Assembly: GCF_015670405.1 (NCBI RefSeq)
Contig: NZ_JADPBQ010000015.1
Location: forward strand, 1-64,000
Direction of reading: 5' to 3'
From: Clostridium sp. 1001271B_151109_B4
Lineage (GTDB): Bacteria; Bacillota; Clostridia; Clostridiales; Clostridiaceae
DNA: 64,000 nucleotides
In this document: one piece after another, positions 36,068-46,408 of the stretch
Position numbering within the stretch: the first letter of the stretch is position 1
Layout of the letters: each line of letters opens with the position of its first letter
Program-made: the position numbers and the translations under genes
The notes under the pieces: generated by a model
The model's database searches: none
Told to the model about the DNA's origin: nothing
The model's input: only the letters and a program-made list of their open reading frames with translations

Positions 36068-37672
36068 ATGGAAGAGAAATCAGTGGGTCGTAGTTTTCTT
36101 ATCTTATCTGTAGCAGGGATACTTGTAAAAATAATGTCAGCTGCATATATTCCATTATTAAGGGCCATAATTGGAACAACAGGAATAGGAATATATAACG
36201 CAAGTTACAGTTATTTTGTTTTTATATTAGCTATTACAAGCTTAGGAGCACAACCAGCGGTTGCTAAGGTTGTATCAGAGTTAAGGGCATTAGGGCATGA
36301 AGAAGATGCATTAAGGGCAATGAAATTAGCAAGAAGGTATTTAGCTATTATCGGTGCTATTATTACAATAGCATTTATGTTCCTTATAGGACCTATTGCT
36401 AAAGTTACTAAATGGGAAACAGCAACACTTTCTTTAATGTTTTTAGCTCCAACAGTGTTTTTTAGCTGTTTATTAGCTACATATAGGGGATATCTTCAAG
36501 GTATAGAAGAAATGAAGACTCTTGCTATTTCACAAGTTATAGAACAACTTGTTAACGTAGTTTTAAGTTTAATATTTGCTTTTGTTCTTGTTGGGATAAG
36601 CATTGAATGGGGAAGTGCTGGAGGTACTGTAGGTACTACTATAGGTGCAATTGTAGCGCTTATATTTATTTTAATAATATATGATAGAGATAGATTTGAA
36701 GAGAGAGCAGAAGAGGAAAATAAAGCAGAAAAACATATTAGTGACAAAATGATACTTAAAAAACTTGTTAAGTATGGGGTACCTATAATAATGGTAGCTG
36801 CATTACAAAATTCAAGTGGTATGATTGATACTATAAATGTAAAAGGTAGGCTTCTTGCAGCTGGCTTTAATGATAATAGAGCAACTGAATTATATGGAAT
36901 ACTAGGATGCTATAATACGTTGCTTTATGTACCATTATCAATGGTAACAGCATTAAGCTCGGCTATTTTTCCAAGAATAATAAATGCATTTACAACAAAG
37001 AAAAAGAAAGAGTTAAAATCACATATAGCATATAGCTTTAGATTAACTTATTTAATAACAATACCAGCAGCAGTTGGATTATCAATGTTAAGCAAAGAAG
37101 TTTATATTATGATTTATGGTAGCACAGAGGGGTATGAATTATTAATGTATGGGTCTGTTGTATTGATTTTTATGTCAATTTCAGCTATACAAAATACTAT
37201 TCTTCAAGGAATAAATAAGTTATATTTAGTATTAAGTACTGCTTTTTTAAGTATTGTAATAAAGTTCGGTATTAACTATTTCTTAGTTGGAATAAAAGAC
37301 ATTAATATATTAGGAGCTGTATTTGCAAGTTTCTTTGCTTTTTTAGTTCCTGTAATAATAAATCACAATAGATTAAGAAGAATATTTAAAATGAGAATAC
37401 CTATATTTAAAATGGCTTTAGTTCCATTAATAGCTTCAGGTATTATGGCATTAAGTATTTCATTATGTAAAATACCAATAAATAGATTTATGAATATAGT
37501 TCAAGGTGGGAGAATAATAACATCAATAGTAGCTTTAATATTGATAGCTATAGGTGGTGCTGTATACTTTGTAACTATGATTTTTCTTGGTGATATAAAG
37601 AAAAAAGATTTAGATATGATTTCACCTAAGATATTTACTTTATTACCAAGATTTTTACGAAAGAATATGTAA
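36068..37672 (+). CDS. MurJ-like lipid flippase (YtgP type)
   Basis: 534-aa membrane protein of the MOP superfamily with about 14 hydrophobic segments. The N-terminus (RSFLILSVAGILVKIMSAAYIPLLRAIIG) and central RGYLQGIEEM match the YtgP/SpoVB group; YtgP serves as a lipid II flippase in Bacillus. Co-directional with rluA. A second family member, spoVB, lies on the other strand nearby. Confidence 0.88.
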   Translation: MEEKSVGRSFLILSVAGILVKIMSAAYIPLLRAIIGTTGIGIYNASYSYFVFILAITSLGAQPAVAKVVSELRALGHEEDALRAMKLARRYLAIIGAIITIAFMFLIGPIAKVTKWETATLSLMFLAPTVFFSCLLATYRGYLQGIEEMKTLAISQVIEQLVNVVLSLIFAFVLVGISIEWGSAGGTVGTTIGAIVALIFILIIYDRDRFEERAEEENKAEKHISDKMILKKLVKYGVPIIMVAALQNSSGMIDTINVKGRLLAAGFNDNRATELYGILGCYNTLLYVPLSMVTALSSAIFPRIINAFTTKKKKELKSHIAYSFRLTYLITIPAAVGLSMLSKEVYIMIYGSTEGYELLMYGSVVLIFMSISAIQNTILQGINKLYLVLSTAFLSIVIKFGINYFLVGIKDINILGAVFASFFAFLVPVIINHNRLRRIFKMRIPIFKMALVPLIASGIMALSISLCKIPINRFMNIVQGGRIITSIVALILIAIGGAVYFVTMIFLGDIKKKDLDMISPKIFTLLPRFLRKNM

Positions 37673-37684
37673 ATATTATAAAAG

Positions 37685-37727
37685 CTAAAAGGTCTGTTAC
37701 ATCTAAGTAACAGACCTTTTAGTTTTT
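37685..37727. terminator. Bidirectional terminator
   Basis: Perfect 16-bp stem CTAAAAGGTCTGTTAC / GTAACAGACCTTTTAG with a 6-nt loop, T-rich on both flanks. It ends the flippase transcript and would also end the 37726-37842 minus ORF. Confidence 0.92.
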
Positions 37728-37842
37728 ATATATTATTAACAACTATAAATTGGTGTTTTCCTCGTCTTTTTGCTCCACACATTGCGTGGTTAGCACTTTC
37801 AATTAAGAAGTCAGCCATAGTACTACAACTTGTCATATTCAT
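37726..37842 (-). CDS. Possible 38-aa small protein
   Basis: Minus-strand ORF with a plausible amino-acid make-up (TSCSTMADFLIES, NHAMCGAKRRGKHQF) that ends against a strong terminator. Two cysteines, basic C-terminal half. No clear ribosome binding site precedes the ATG, which lowers confidence. Not recognised. The gap between this ORF and the spoVB terminator (37843-37980) holds nothing else I can support. Confidence 0.35.
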   Translation of the reverse strand: MNMTSCSTMADFLIESANHAMCGAKRRGKHQFIVVNNI

Positions 37843-37980
37843 TGTTATTATATATTAAGTGTAATTTCATTATTAATCATTTCTCCAGAAGAGTTAGTTA
37901 AGCATAAATAATTTTACAAAAGTAGATAAGGATTTTGGAGATTGTATAAGGAAAGGATTAAAAATGTGAAGATTTCATAA

Positions 37981-38030
37981 AAAATAAGGTGAAAAAGCTT
38001 AATTTCATTCAGCTTTTTCACCTTATTTTT
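37981..38030. terminator. Terminator of spoVB
   Basis: Long perfect stem AAAATAAGGTGAAAAAGCT / AGCTTTTTCACCTTATTTT, T-rich on both strands. Confidence 0.9.
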
Positions 38031-39528
38031 AATATTCATCTATTCCGAACCTACTTAAGTAAGCAAATATTCCGAATGTAAATAATATTATTAATATATT
38101 TTTAAAATAAAATAAATTTGTTAGTAGATACTTATTGGCTAAATTTAAAATTAGGAAAAGTAAAATTCCTATTAAAGAAAATATAATTATATTAAATAGA
38201 GATAAATTTAATTCAATATGCTTCTTTACTTCATGCAAATTAATTATTAAATTTAAAGTTGAAGTAACGAATATAGTAATTACGTAAGAAAAAATATTTA
38301 TACTTGGTATAGCTGTGAAAAAGTATAAGCATAATATTTCTGTAACAGAAACTATTATTGAATTTCTTAATATAATACTTTGTCTATTAAGTCCATTTAA
38401 TATTCCAACCATTGTGTTTGAGACAAAAAATATAGGAGCTGAAAGTGAAGATAGCTTAATGTATAGACCTAAGTCATCTCTGTGATAGAACATTTCTCCA
38501 AGAGAATCTGGGATTAGTTGACAAATTATAGTGGTTGCCATTCCAAGTAAAAAAGCAATCTTTAATACCATTCTTATTCTTACAGAGGCATTGTAATACT
38601 CGCCGTTACTTATAGTTTGTGATAAGTCTGGTACGAGAAGAGTATTTATTGAATTTACAACAATTAATGGGAAAGTGACTATGGTTAAGGCCATTCCATT
38701 AAACTTACCTATTAAGTTTAACGCGGAACTATAATCTAAACCAGAAGCAACAAGTTGTCTTGGAACAACTAATGTTGAAATTGTTGAAAAAGCATTTCCT
38801 AAAAATCCATTTAAGCATAAAGGTAATGAAATTATAAGAACATTAAATAATAGTTGAGCTTTTCTTTCTGGTTTATCATGCCCGATAGGCATTCGTTTTT
38901 TTGTATATCTAAAATAAACATAAAGTAATAAAAGACTTTGCAATTCTCCTATGGCTAGAGACACAAAGGCTAATGTTACTATTGAAGTTAATGTTTGAGC
39001 TTTAAACATATATATAAGTAAAGTTATAGTTATGATTCTCATTGCTTTTTCAGAGATGTCAATTACAGCAGGAACAGTGATTTTAGATGTTCCGTAGAAA
39101 AAACCTTTTAATATATTTGAAAGCGCAATAAAAACCATGGCAGGACAAGTAACTCTTAAGGCGTTTAAAGTTCTAGGATCCTTAATTCCATATTTACTTA
39201 TGTAAGGTGCAAGGAAAAATACTATAATTCCAATAATTACTGCCCATATTATGTTAAAAAAAGCAACACAATTAATAGTTTTAAATAAATTATTATACTC
39301 TCCAGTGGCCTCATAAATAGCAGAGCGTTGAGAAATAGCTGCAATTATTCCAGCGGTCATTAAGCAAATAAATAAGTTGTATACTGGCATAACTAAACCA
39401 TAAATAGCAAGACCTTCAGGACCTGCAATATTTCCTAGATACATAGAGAAAATAAATCCTAGTATTCCGGTTGTAATGTTAGATGCAGTTAAAAAAAATG
39501 AATTTTTAAAGAAATTATCTTTTTCCAA
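38029..39528 (-). CDS. spoVB: Stage V sporulation protein B (flippase)
   Basis: 499-aa MOP-superfamily flippase needed for spore cortex synthesis. The start MEKDNFFKNSFFLTASNI, the segment MYLGNIAGPEGLAIYGLVMP and about 14 membrane helices fit SpoVB. On the minus strand, facing the MurJ-like gene. A GGAGGAAA site precedes the start. It supports the organism being a spore former. Confidence 0.92.
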   Translation of the reverse strand: MEKDNFFKNSFFLTASNITTGILGFIFSMYLGNIAGPEGLAIYGLVMPVYNLFICLMTAGIIAAISQRSAIYEATGEYNNLFKTINCVAFFNIIWAVIIGIIVFFLAPYISKYGIKDPRTLNALRVTCPAMVFIALSNILKGFFYGTSKITVPAVIDISEKAMRIITITLLIYMFKAQTLTSIVTLAFVSLAIGELQSLLLLYVYFRYTKKRMPIGHDKPERKAQLLFNVLIISLPLCLNGFLGNAFSTISTLVVPRQLVASGLDYSSALNLIGKFNGMALTIVTFPLIVVNSINTLLVPDLSQTISNGEYYNASVRIRMVLKIAFLLGMATTIICQLIPDSLGEMFYHRDDLGLYIKLSSLSAPIFFVSNTMVGILNGLNRQSIILRNSIIVSVTEILCLYFFTAIPSINIFSYVITIFVTSTLNLIINLHEVKKHIELNLSLFNIIIFSLIGILLFLILNLANKYLLTNLFYFKNILIILFTFGIFAYLSRFGIDEY

Positions 39529-39731
39529 ATTATTTTCCTCCTGTTGTAAATTATTTATTAAACATAAAATATACGAATACGAATTAAGTAATATAGTAAT
39601 ATTCAGTAAAGTTGAATTACATTAATACTTATTCAGTAAAATAAAACAATATGATATTAAAGAGCATTATTTAAATATAAGTAATATTTTGTTATGTAAA
39701 AAAATAAATTTATTATGAAGGGGTGAGGCGT

Positions 39732-41009
39732 ATGAAGAAATTTTTGCAGTTTATAATTTTATCAGTTGCGATAGTTAGTATTTCTTTTGGAATTTATAAG
39801 TTTAGCAAAGGATATGATCTTAATTTAATTTACAAAAATATTGATTGGTCAATTACAAATAAATCAGTAGAAGGAGCAGTATCATTTGCATTTGACAGAG
39901 ATAATAACTTATACATAGCTTTTAAAGATACAATAAAAGTAGTTAATGAAAGTAATAATGAAGAGGTATTAATATATGATAAGTCATTAAATATATATGA
40001 TATTGCTTGCAGCGGAGATTCTATAATTATAGCTACAGATAATAGAGTGATAGCTTATGATTTATCAAGTGAGGAATTTAGAGATATAATAACTGGGTTG
40101 CCCAATTTAGGAATAAACAATAAGACTAATCTTACTTTGAAAGATGAGTATTTATATATAACTATAGGATCAAATACAAATGCAGGGATTGTAGATGAAG
40201 GAAATAAAAATGAGGACATAGCTTCTTTTGAATGGATATCAACTGGTATTGGATATAATGGCAATTATGGGTTTGCTAAATTCGGACAAGTAGTAAGTTC
40301 AGGAGATAAAATAAAAGAGGGAGTATTAAGTAATGCTTCAATATTAAAATATAATTTAAATACTGGTAAGTTTTCCACTTATGCAACAGGAATTAGAAAT
40401 GTTGAAGGAATAGCTACAAATAGTATGGGTGAATTGACTGCAATTGTAGGTGGAATGGATGAAGAGGGGGGAAGAGAAGTAAAGGATGATGTTGATTATA
40501 TATATGATATAAAAGAGAGGGCGTGGTATGGATGGCCTGATTTTAGTGGTGGAGATCCAATCACTTCCCCAAGATTTTCTGATGGAACTAATAAATTATC
40601 ATATATTATTGAGAATCATCCAACAGAAATACCATTGCCGCCTAGATATCAACATAACAGTCTACAATCACTAAGAGGACTAGCTATTGATTATGAAGGG
40701 AAGTGTTTCCCAAAAGATACTGTGATTTTTGCTGATAATAAAGAAAATTATGTATATGTATTAACTGAATTAGGGACTTCAAAAGCTATCGTAAGTTTAG
40801 ATAAAAATAGCTATATAGAAAAAATAAGATATAATGATTCAAGTATATATTTATTAGATAGTAAAGCTGGATGCATATATAAGATTCAAGGTCAGAGAAA
40901 TGATAGTTCGTTTAATTTGCCCAACATTGTTTGGATTTTTATTGCTATATTAGTAATTGCTATTGCAATGACTATTATATATAAGGTTAAAAATAAGAGG
41001 AAAAAATAA
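39732..41009 (+). CDS. Membrane-anchored beta-propeller (sorbosone-dehydrogenase-like)
   Basis: 425-aa protein with membrane segments at both ends (about 5-23 and 398-417) and an extracellular propeller between. Blade motifs resemble glucose/sorbosone dehydrogenases: YITIGSNTNAG, GIRNVEGIATNSMGEL, WYGWPDFSGGDPI, and SLRGLAIDYEGK. The usual PQQ-binding residues cannot be confirmed by eye, so enzymatic activity is uncertain. Start at 39732 (AAGGGGTGAGG upstream) over a GTG at 39723. Single-gene unit. Confidence 0.78.
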   Translation: MKKFLQFIILSVAIVSISFGIYKFSKGYDLNLIYKNIDWSITNKSVEGAVSFAFDRDNNLYIAFKDTIKVVNESNNEEVLIYDKSLNIYDIACSGDSIIIATDNRVIAYDLSSEEFRDIITGLPNLGINNKTNLTLKDEYLYITIGSNTNAGIVDEGNKNEDIASFEWISTGIGYNGNYGFAKFGQVVSSGDKIKEGVLSNASILKYNLNTGKFSTYATGIRNVEGIATNSMGELTAIVGGMDEEGGREVKDDVDYIYDIKERAWYGWPDFSGGDPITSPRFSDGTNKLSYIIENHPTEIPLPPRYQHNSLQSLRGLAIDYEGKCFPKDTVIFADNKENYVYVLTELGTSKAIVSLDKNSYIEKIRYNDSSIYLLDSKAGCIYKIQGQRNDSSFNLPNIVWIFIAILVIAIAMTIIYKVKNKRKK

Positions 41010-41019
41010 ATAAAATTCT

Positions 41020-41056
41020 AAAAATATCTTATGGTAATTCCATAAGATATTTTTTT
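41020..41056 (+). terminator. Terminator of beta-propeller gene
   Basis: Stem AAAATATCTTATGG / CCATAAGATATTTT with T run. Confidence 0.9.
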
Positions 41057-41199
41057 GTATTATTATATATAAAGAAGGAAAGATAAAAGCTTAAATACCA
41101 AAAGAAAAATAATTGTTCAAAAATGATTTACATAAGTTGAAAAAAATAATAATAAAATTTATTAAAAGAAAAAAATAATTTATAAAAAGGAGAGTAAAT

Positions 41200-41697
41200 A
41201 TGGGTAAAACAATTATATTAAATTTAAGTGGTATTAAGTTATTAGGTGATGTACTAGATGTTGGTGAAAGCTATGGAGTAATTTATAACATTTCTAAAGA
41301 TACGATTGACGAAGTTTGTGTGGATCTATTAGAAGGAAGTATAGATGAAAAAAGTATACAAGGTGAGTATGATGTATGCACTATATTTTTTTACTTAAGC
41401 AATTTATGGAGAGAATCAGCGCGTATTCAATTGATAAATGAAGTAAGTAAATTAATAAAAGTCGGTGGAGAAATATATATTTGGGATATAAATAAAGAGA
41501 TGGGAGAAGTATCAAATAATAAGGTAATGGCAGTATTGCCATCTGGTAAAATAAAAGAGTTTGAGTTTAAAAATTTAAATCCTATTTCTACATCAAATAT
41601 AGATAACACTAAAAAAATGTTAGGAAATATGTATAGTATTAAGGAAGAGAAGCTTTGGGAGGATATATTTTTTATTAGGGGAGAAAAAATAAAGTAA
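41200..41697 (+). CDS. Methyltransferase-like protein
   Basis: 165-aa protein that resembles a truncated class I SAM methyltransferase. A motif-I-like LDVGESYGVIYNI is at residues 20-32 and a post-motif VGGEIYIWDINKE near residue 88. The length is short and some motifs are weak, so activity is uncertain. It ends 16 nt before the radical SAM gene and is probably co-transcribed with it. AGGAGAG precedes the start. Confidence 0.65.
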   Translation: MGKTIILNLSGIKLLGDVLDVGESYGVIYNISKDTIDEVCVDLLEGSIDEKSIQGEYDVCTIFFYLSNLWRESARIQLINEVSKLIKVGGEIYIWDINKEMGEVSNNKVMAVLPSGKIKEFEFKNLNPISTSNIDNTKKMLGNMYSIKEEKLWEDIFFIRGEKIK

Positions 41698-41713
41698 CGA
41701 AAGGAAGAAGAAA

Positions 41714-43399
41714 GTGAAAGTTTTATTAACAGCAATTAACTCAAAATTCATTCATAGTAATTTAGCAGTGAGGTATCTAAAGGCATTTACTGAAGATATG
41801 GATTATACATGCAAAATTAGGGAGTTTTCAATTAATGATAGGGATGAGAAAGTACTTGAAGAAATTATAAAGGAAAAACCTGATGTAGTTGCTTTCTCAA
41901 CATATATTTGGAATGTTGAGATGGTAAAGAGATTATCTAATCTTATAAAGATAGTAAATAAAGATATAAAAATTTTATATGGTGGACCAGAGGTATCTTA
42001 TGACAGCTTAAATATATTAAAGGAGCTTAATGGTGATTATTTAATTGAAGGAGAAGGAGAAAAGACATATAAGGAATTTATTGAGTATTGTCTTGGAGAA
42101 AGAGATGTTAGAAATATAAGAGGATTATATTTTAAAGAGGGCAATGAAGTAATAGGAAATGGTAATAGACCACTTATGAGCATGAATGAAATAGTTTTCC
42201 CTTATAAGATGGATGAAGATTTAGATAATAAGATAGTATATTATGAGGCATCAAGAGGATGTCCATTTAACTGTAAATATTGCCTTTCATCAACAACTCA
42301 TGGAGTAAGATTTTTAGATATTGAAAGGGTAAAAAAAGAATTGCAATTTTTCATAGATAAAAAAGTAAGACTTGTTAAGTTTGTAGATAGAACTTTTAAT
42401 TGTAATTTCAAATTTTCAACAGCTATATGGGAATTTTTAATTAATGCTGAAACAAAAACTCAATTCCATTTTGAGATATCAGCAGATATTTTAAAGCCAG
42501 AAGAATTAGAGTTGTTAAGAAAAGCTCCTAAAGATAGATTCCAATTTGAAGTAGGAGTTCAAACTACTAATGATGATGTGCTAAATAGAATTAATAGATT
42601 CGTTAATTTTAGTGATATTAAAGAAAAGGTTGTTGAATTATTAGAAATTAAAAATATAAAGCAGCATTTAGATTTAATAGCGGGATTGCCAGGTGAGGAC
42701 ATAGTATCATTTAAAAAATCATTTAATGATGTATACAGTATTGAACCAGAAGAGATACAGCTAGGATTCTTAAAACTTCTTAGAGGATCCTCTATGAGAG
42801 AAGAAGCAGAAGAATATGGAATGAAATATTCACCTTATCCACCATATGAAATAATCTCAACAAAAGATATTTCTTATAATGAGCTTTTAATATTAAAAAA
42901 GGTAGAAAGTATGGTGGATAAATATTACAACTCACAGAAGTTTAATAACATAATAAAAATATTAGTTAAATGCTTTGATACACCTTATGATTTTTACTTA
43001 GAATTAGGGAATTACTTTGATAAGAAGGGATATTTTGATAGAAATATAGGTAATAGTGAATATTATAAAGTATTTTTAGATTTTAATATGGAAATAACAA
43101 AATTAGATAATAAAATATTACGCGATATAGTAAAGTATGATTACTTAATGTTCAATAAAAGAAGAGGAATGCCAGAATTTTTAGGAAAAGGAGTTGGAAA
43201 AGAAAAGGAAAATGCATTTAAAGATATATTAAGAGAAAAATACTCCTTTAAAGACTATTATATAGAAGTTTTTTGCATAGATATAAATAAATTTATAAAG
43301 CATGGCGAAATAGAAGAAAAGCAATCATACTTCTTATTTGGATATGATGGAGAAATTATAGAAATTGATGATTTAGTTAACATAAAACAAAATAAGTAA
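41714..43399 (+). CDS. B12-binding radical SAM protein (DUF4080 type)
   Basis: 561-aa enzyme. An N-terminal cobalamin-binding-like Rossmann domain (residues 1-130, VLLTAINSKFIHSNLAVRYL) precedes the radical SAM barrel with the cluster motif CPFNCKYCLS near 190. The barrel also shows VQTTNDDVLNRINR and LIAGLPGED. A C-terminal DUF4080-like extension is present. Such proteins act on unknown substrates, often methylation or rearrangement. Start codon GTG. Confidence 0.85.
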   Translation: MKVLLTAINSKFIHSNLAVRYLKAFTEDMDYTCKIREFSINDRDEKVLEEIIKEKPDVVAFSTYIWNVEMVKRLSNLIKIVNKDIKILYGGPEVSYDSLNILKELNGDYLIEGEGEKTYKEFIEYCLGERDVRNIRGLYFKEGNEVIGNGNRPLMSMNEIVFPYKMDEDLDNKIVYYEASRGCPFNCKYCLSSTTHGVRFLDIERVKKELQFFIDKKVRLVKFVDRTFNCNFKFSTAIWEFLINAETKTQFHFEISADILKPEELELLRKAPKDRFQFEVGVQTTNDDVLNRINRFVNFSDIKEKVVELLEIKNIKQHLDLIAGLPGEDIVSFKKSFNDVYSIEPEEIQLGFLKLLRGSSMREEAEEYGMKYSPYPPYEIISTKDISYNELLILKKVESMVDKYYNSQKFNNIIKILVKCFDTPYDFYLELGNYFDKKGYFDRNIGNSEYYKVFLDFNMEITKLDNKILRDIVKYDYLMFNKRRGMPEFLGKGVGKEKENAFKDILREKYSFKDYYIEVFCIDINKFIKHGEIEEKQSYFLFGYDGEIIEIDDLVNIKQNK

Positions 43400-43488
43400 A
43401 TTATAAAAAATAGTGGTAAAAAAACATAACAAATAAATAATTATTATAAAATTAGAGCGTTGTTTAGGAAATATTAACAAAAAAAAGT

Positions 43489-43559
43489 TGAAAAATTGTA
43501 AAAAACGTGTATAATTAAAAAGGAGGTAAAAAGTAATTAATACTACATAAAGTATTAAT
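43489..43559 (+). promoter_or_regulatory. V-ATPase promoter and leader
   Basis: -35 TTGAAA (43489-43494), 16 bp, -10 TATAAT (43511-43516). About 5 nt later is a perfect AGGAGG (43522-43527) with no start codon behind it, then a hairpin TTAATACT / AGTATTAA (43538-43559). The real ribosome binding site of ntpF is further down (GGTGGTGA). Confidence 0.6.
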
Positions 43560-43601
43560 ATTTATATTATCCGACTTGTATATAGTAAAGGTGGTGAGAC
43601 T

Positions 43602-43928
43602 TTGGCATTAGAAGCAATTAATGAGATAAAGGAAGCTGAGAAAAAGGCTGAAATGATAATTTCAGAAGCTAAACAAAGTGCAAAAGAAATTGTTAGCGGT
43701 GCTACTAAAGAAGCAGACATCAAATATGATGAAATAATAAGCGAAGCAAAAACAAAAGCTAATAACCTATTAAATGCTGCTTTAGAAGAAGGAAATAGCA
43801 ATGCAGAACCGATCTTAAAGATGGGAGAAAAAGAAATAGAGGCTATACGTAATATGTCTCAAGATTTAAAAGATAATGCTATTAATATAGTTGTTGAGAG
43901 GATAGTGAAGATTCATGGCAATAGTTAA
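43602..43928 (+). CDS. ntpF: V-type ATPase peripheral stalk subunit (G/H type)
   Basis: 108-aa coiled-coil protein that pairs with subunit E in the peripheral stalk of the V-ATPase. It is almost wholly helical with Ala/Lys/Glu heptads (IKEAEKKAEMIISEAK). Start codon TTG after GGTGGTGA. First gene of the ntp operon; its end overlaps ntpI by 14 nt. Confidence 0.9.
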   Translation: MALEAINEIKEAEKKAEMIISEAKQSAKEIVSGATKEADIKYDEIISEAKTKANNLLNAALEEGNSNAEPILKMGEKEIEAIRNMSQDLKDNAINIVVERIVKIHGNS

Positions 43929-45864
43929 GATGAACAAATTCACTTTGCTTACTTTTGAATCTAAAAAAGAAGAACTTCTTCGTAAGCTACAAGGTTTTTC
44001 AAATGTAGAATTTATAAATCTACAAGATGAAAATTTATTAGAAGCTAATGAAGAGTTAAAATCTTTAAATAAAGATGAAGTAGATTCAAATATTGCAAAG
44101 TATGAAGAAGATTTATCAAAGGCTAAAACTACTCTAGACTTTTTAACTCACTATATGCCTAAAAAGTCAGGATTAAAAGCATTAGAGGATGACAAGGAAA
44201 ACTTAACTATTGATGAATTAGAAAATGCAGTTAAAAATATTAACTGGAATGAAATTTATAGCAAAGTTAAGGAAAAGGAAGATGAGCTTCACAGCATAGA
44301 AAGCAAGATTACTAAGCTAGAAGGCGAAATTGAAGTTTTAACTCCATGGCAAGCCTTAGATATTTCTTTTGAAGCTCTAAATGAGCTAGATATGGTATCA
44401 ACTTTTGTTGGAAGTATTTCAAAGCAATATGAGGGACAACTTAATGAAAGTCTAGATGCTGAGTATGTTGAAATTATTTCAAGAGGGAATAACGACATAA
44501 ATATATTAGTTGTGTCTTTAAAAGAAAGACATGATGAAGTATTAAATCTTTTAAGAGGATTTGGATTTAGTTCATTTAAATCAGAGTATGATGAAATACC
44601 ACAAGTTGTTATAACAAATCATGCTCATGAGATAGAAGAATTAAAATCAAAAATATTCTTTGTAAAAGAAGAAATAGCTTCCTTTGAAGAGGACTATAAG
44701 AAAATGAAGTTAGTTTATGATTATCTTACAAACATAGTTTTAAGATATAAAGCTTCAAATAACTTCTTAAGAACTACAAACACTGTTGCTATTCAAGGAT
44801 GGTGTGAAGTAGAAAAGAATGAAGAATTACAAAATATATGTAAAGAAACATTAAATGATGACTATTATATATCATTTGAAGAAGTAAAAGAAGATGAAAT
44901 TGAAGCAGTTCCAGTTAAATTGAAAAATGGATTGCTTAACAAAACATTTGAATCTGTTACTGAAATGTATAGTTTACCAAAATATAATGAAGTTGATCCA
45001 ACTCCATTATTAGTACCATTTTACTTAATATTCTTTGGTATGATGGTTGCTGACGTTGGTTACGGATTAGTAATGTTAATAGCTGCATTCTGTGCAATGA
45101 AGTTCTTAAAATTAAATAAGAAAAATGAAGATTTCGCTAGATTCTTCTTATTCTTAAGTATACCAACAATAGTTATTGGATTAATATATGGATCATTCTT
45201 TGGAGATGCAGTTAAAATACCAGGATTAATAAATCCAACAGAAGATGTAAACACTCTTTTAGTGGCTTCTATAGTATTTGGGGTTATACAAATATTCTTT
45301 GGATTATGTATAAAAGCATATACACTTATTAAGGCAGGAAAGCCAAAGGATGCATTTTATGATGTAGGTTCATGGTTAATTACTTTAATTTCTATTGGAG
45401 TATTAGCAGGAACTATAATGCTAGGATGGCCATCAATTGTTAAATATATTGCAATAGCAGCTATGATATTTGGTATGCTTGTAATAGTATTAACTGGTGG
45501 TAGAGAAGAAAAGACAAAAGGTGCTCAAATAGGTCAAGGTTTATATGCATTATATGGAATTACAAGTTATATTGGTGATTTAGTTTCATATACAAGACTT
45601 ATGGCATTAGGTTTATCAGGTGGATGTATTGCAGGAGCATTAAATTTATTAATGCAATCATTAACTGGGCCAGCAATAATATTATTACCATTTGTGTTCA
45701 TCGCAGCTCACGTATTTAACTTATTATTAGGTTTATTAGGAGCATATGTTCACACAGCAAGATTACAATACGTAGAATATTTCTCAAAATTCTACGAAGG
45801 TGGGGGAAAAGCCTTTACTCCATTTAAAGCATCAGAAAAATATATGAATTTAAAGGAAAATTAG
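43915..45864 (+). CDS. ntpI: V-type ATPase subunit I (a subunit)
   Basis: 649-aa membrane stator subunit that carries the ion half-channels. The N-terminal cytosolic coiled-coil half covers residues 1-340. The C-terminal half holds about seven membrane helices, including the segment with the essential Arg around YTRLMALGLSGG. Family length. Overlaps ntpF. Confidence 0.95.
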   Translation: MAIVKMNKFTLLTFESKKEELLRKLQGFSNVEFINLQDENLLEANEELKSLNKDEVDSNIAKYEEDLSKAKTTLDFLTHYMPKKSGLKALEDDKENLTIDELENAVKNINWNEIYSKVKEKEDELHSIESKITKLEGEIEVLTPWQALDISFEALNELDMVSTFVGSISKQYEGQLNESLDAEYVEIISRGNNDINILVVSLKERHDEVLNLLRGFGFSSFKSEYDEIPQVVITNHAHEIEELKSKIFFVKEEIASFEEDYKKMKLVYDYLTNIVLRYKASNNFLRTTNTVAIQGWCEVEKNEELQNICKETLNDDYYISFEEVKEDEIEAVPVKLKNGLLNKTFESVTEMYSLPKYNEVDPTPLLVPFYLIFFGMMVADVGYGLVMLIAAFCAMKFLKLNKKNEDFARFFLFLSIPTIVIGLIYGSFFGDAVKIPGLINPTEDVNTLLVASIVFGVIQIFFGLCIKAYTLIKAGKPKDAFYDVGSWLITLISIGVLAGTIMLGWPSIVKYIAIAAMIFGMLVIVLTGGREEKTKGAQIGQGLYALYGITSYIGDLVSYTRLMALGLSGGCIAGALNLLMQSLTGPAIILLPFVFIAAHVFNLLLGLLGAYVHTARLQYVEYFSKFYEGGGKAFTPFKASEKYMNLKEN

Positions 45865-45874
45865 GAGGATTTGA

Positions 45875-46360
<486 letters not shown>

Positions 46361-46408
46361 TTAATACATGCAATATTATTAGCATCATAAAGATTGGAGA
46401 TATAGATT

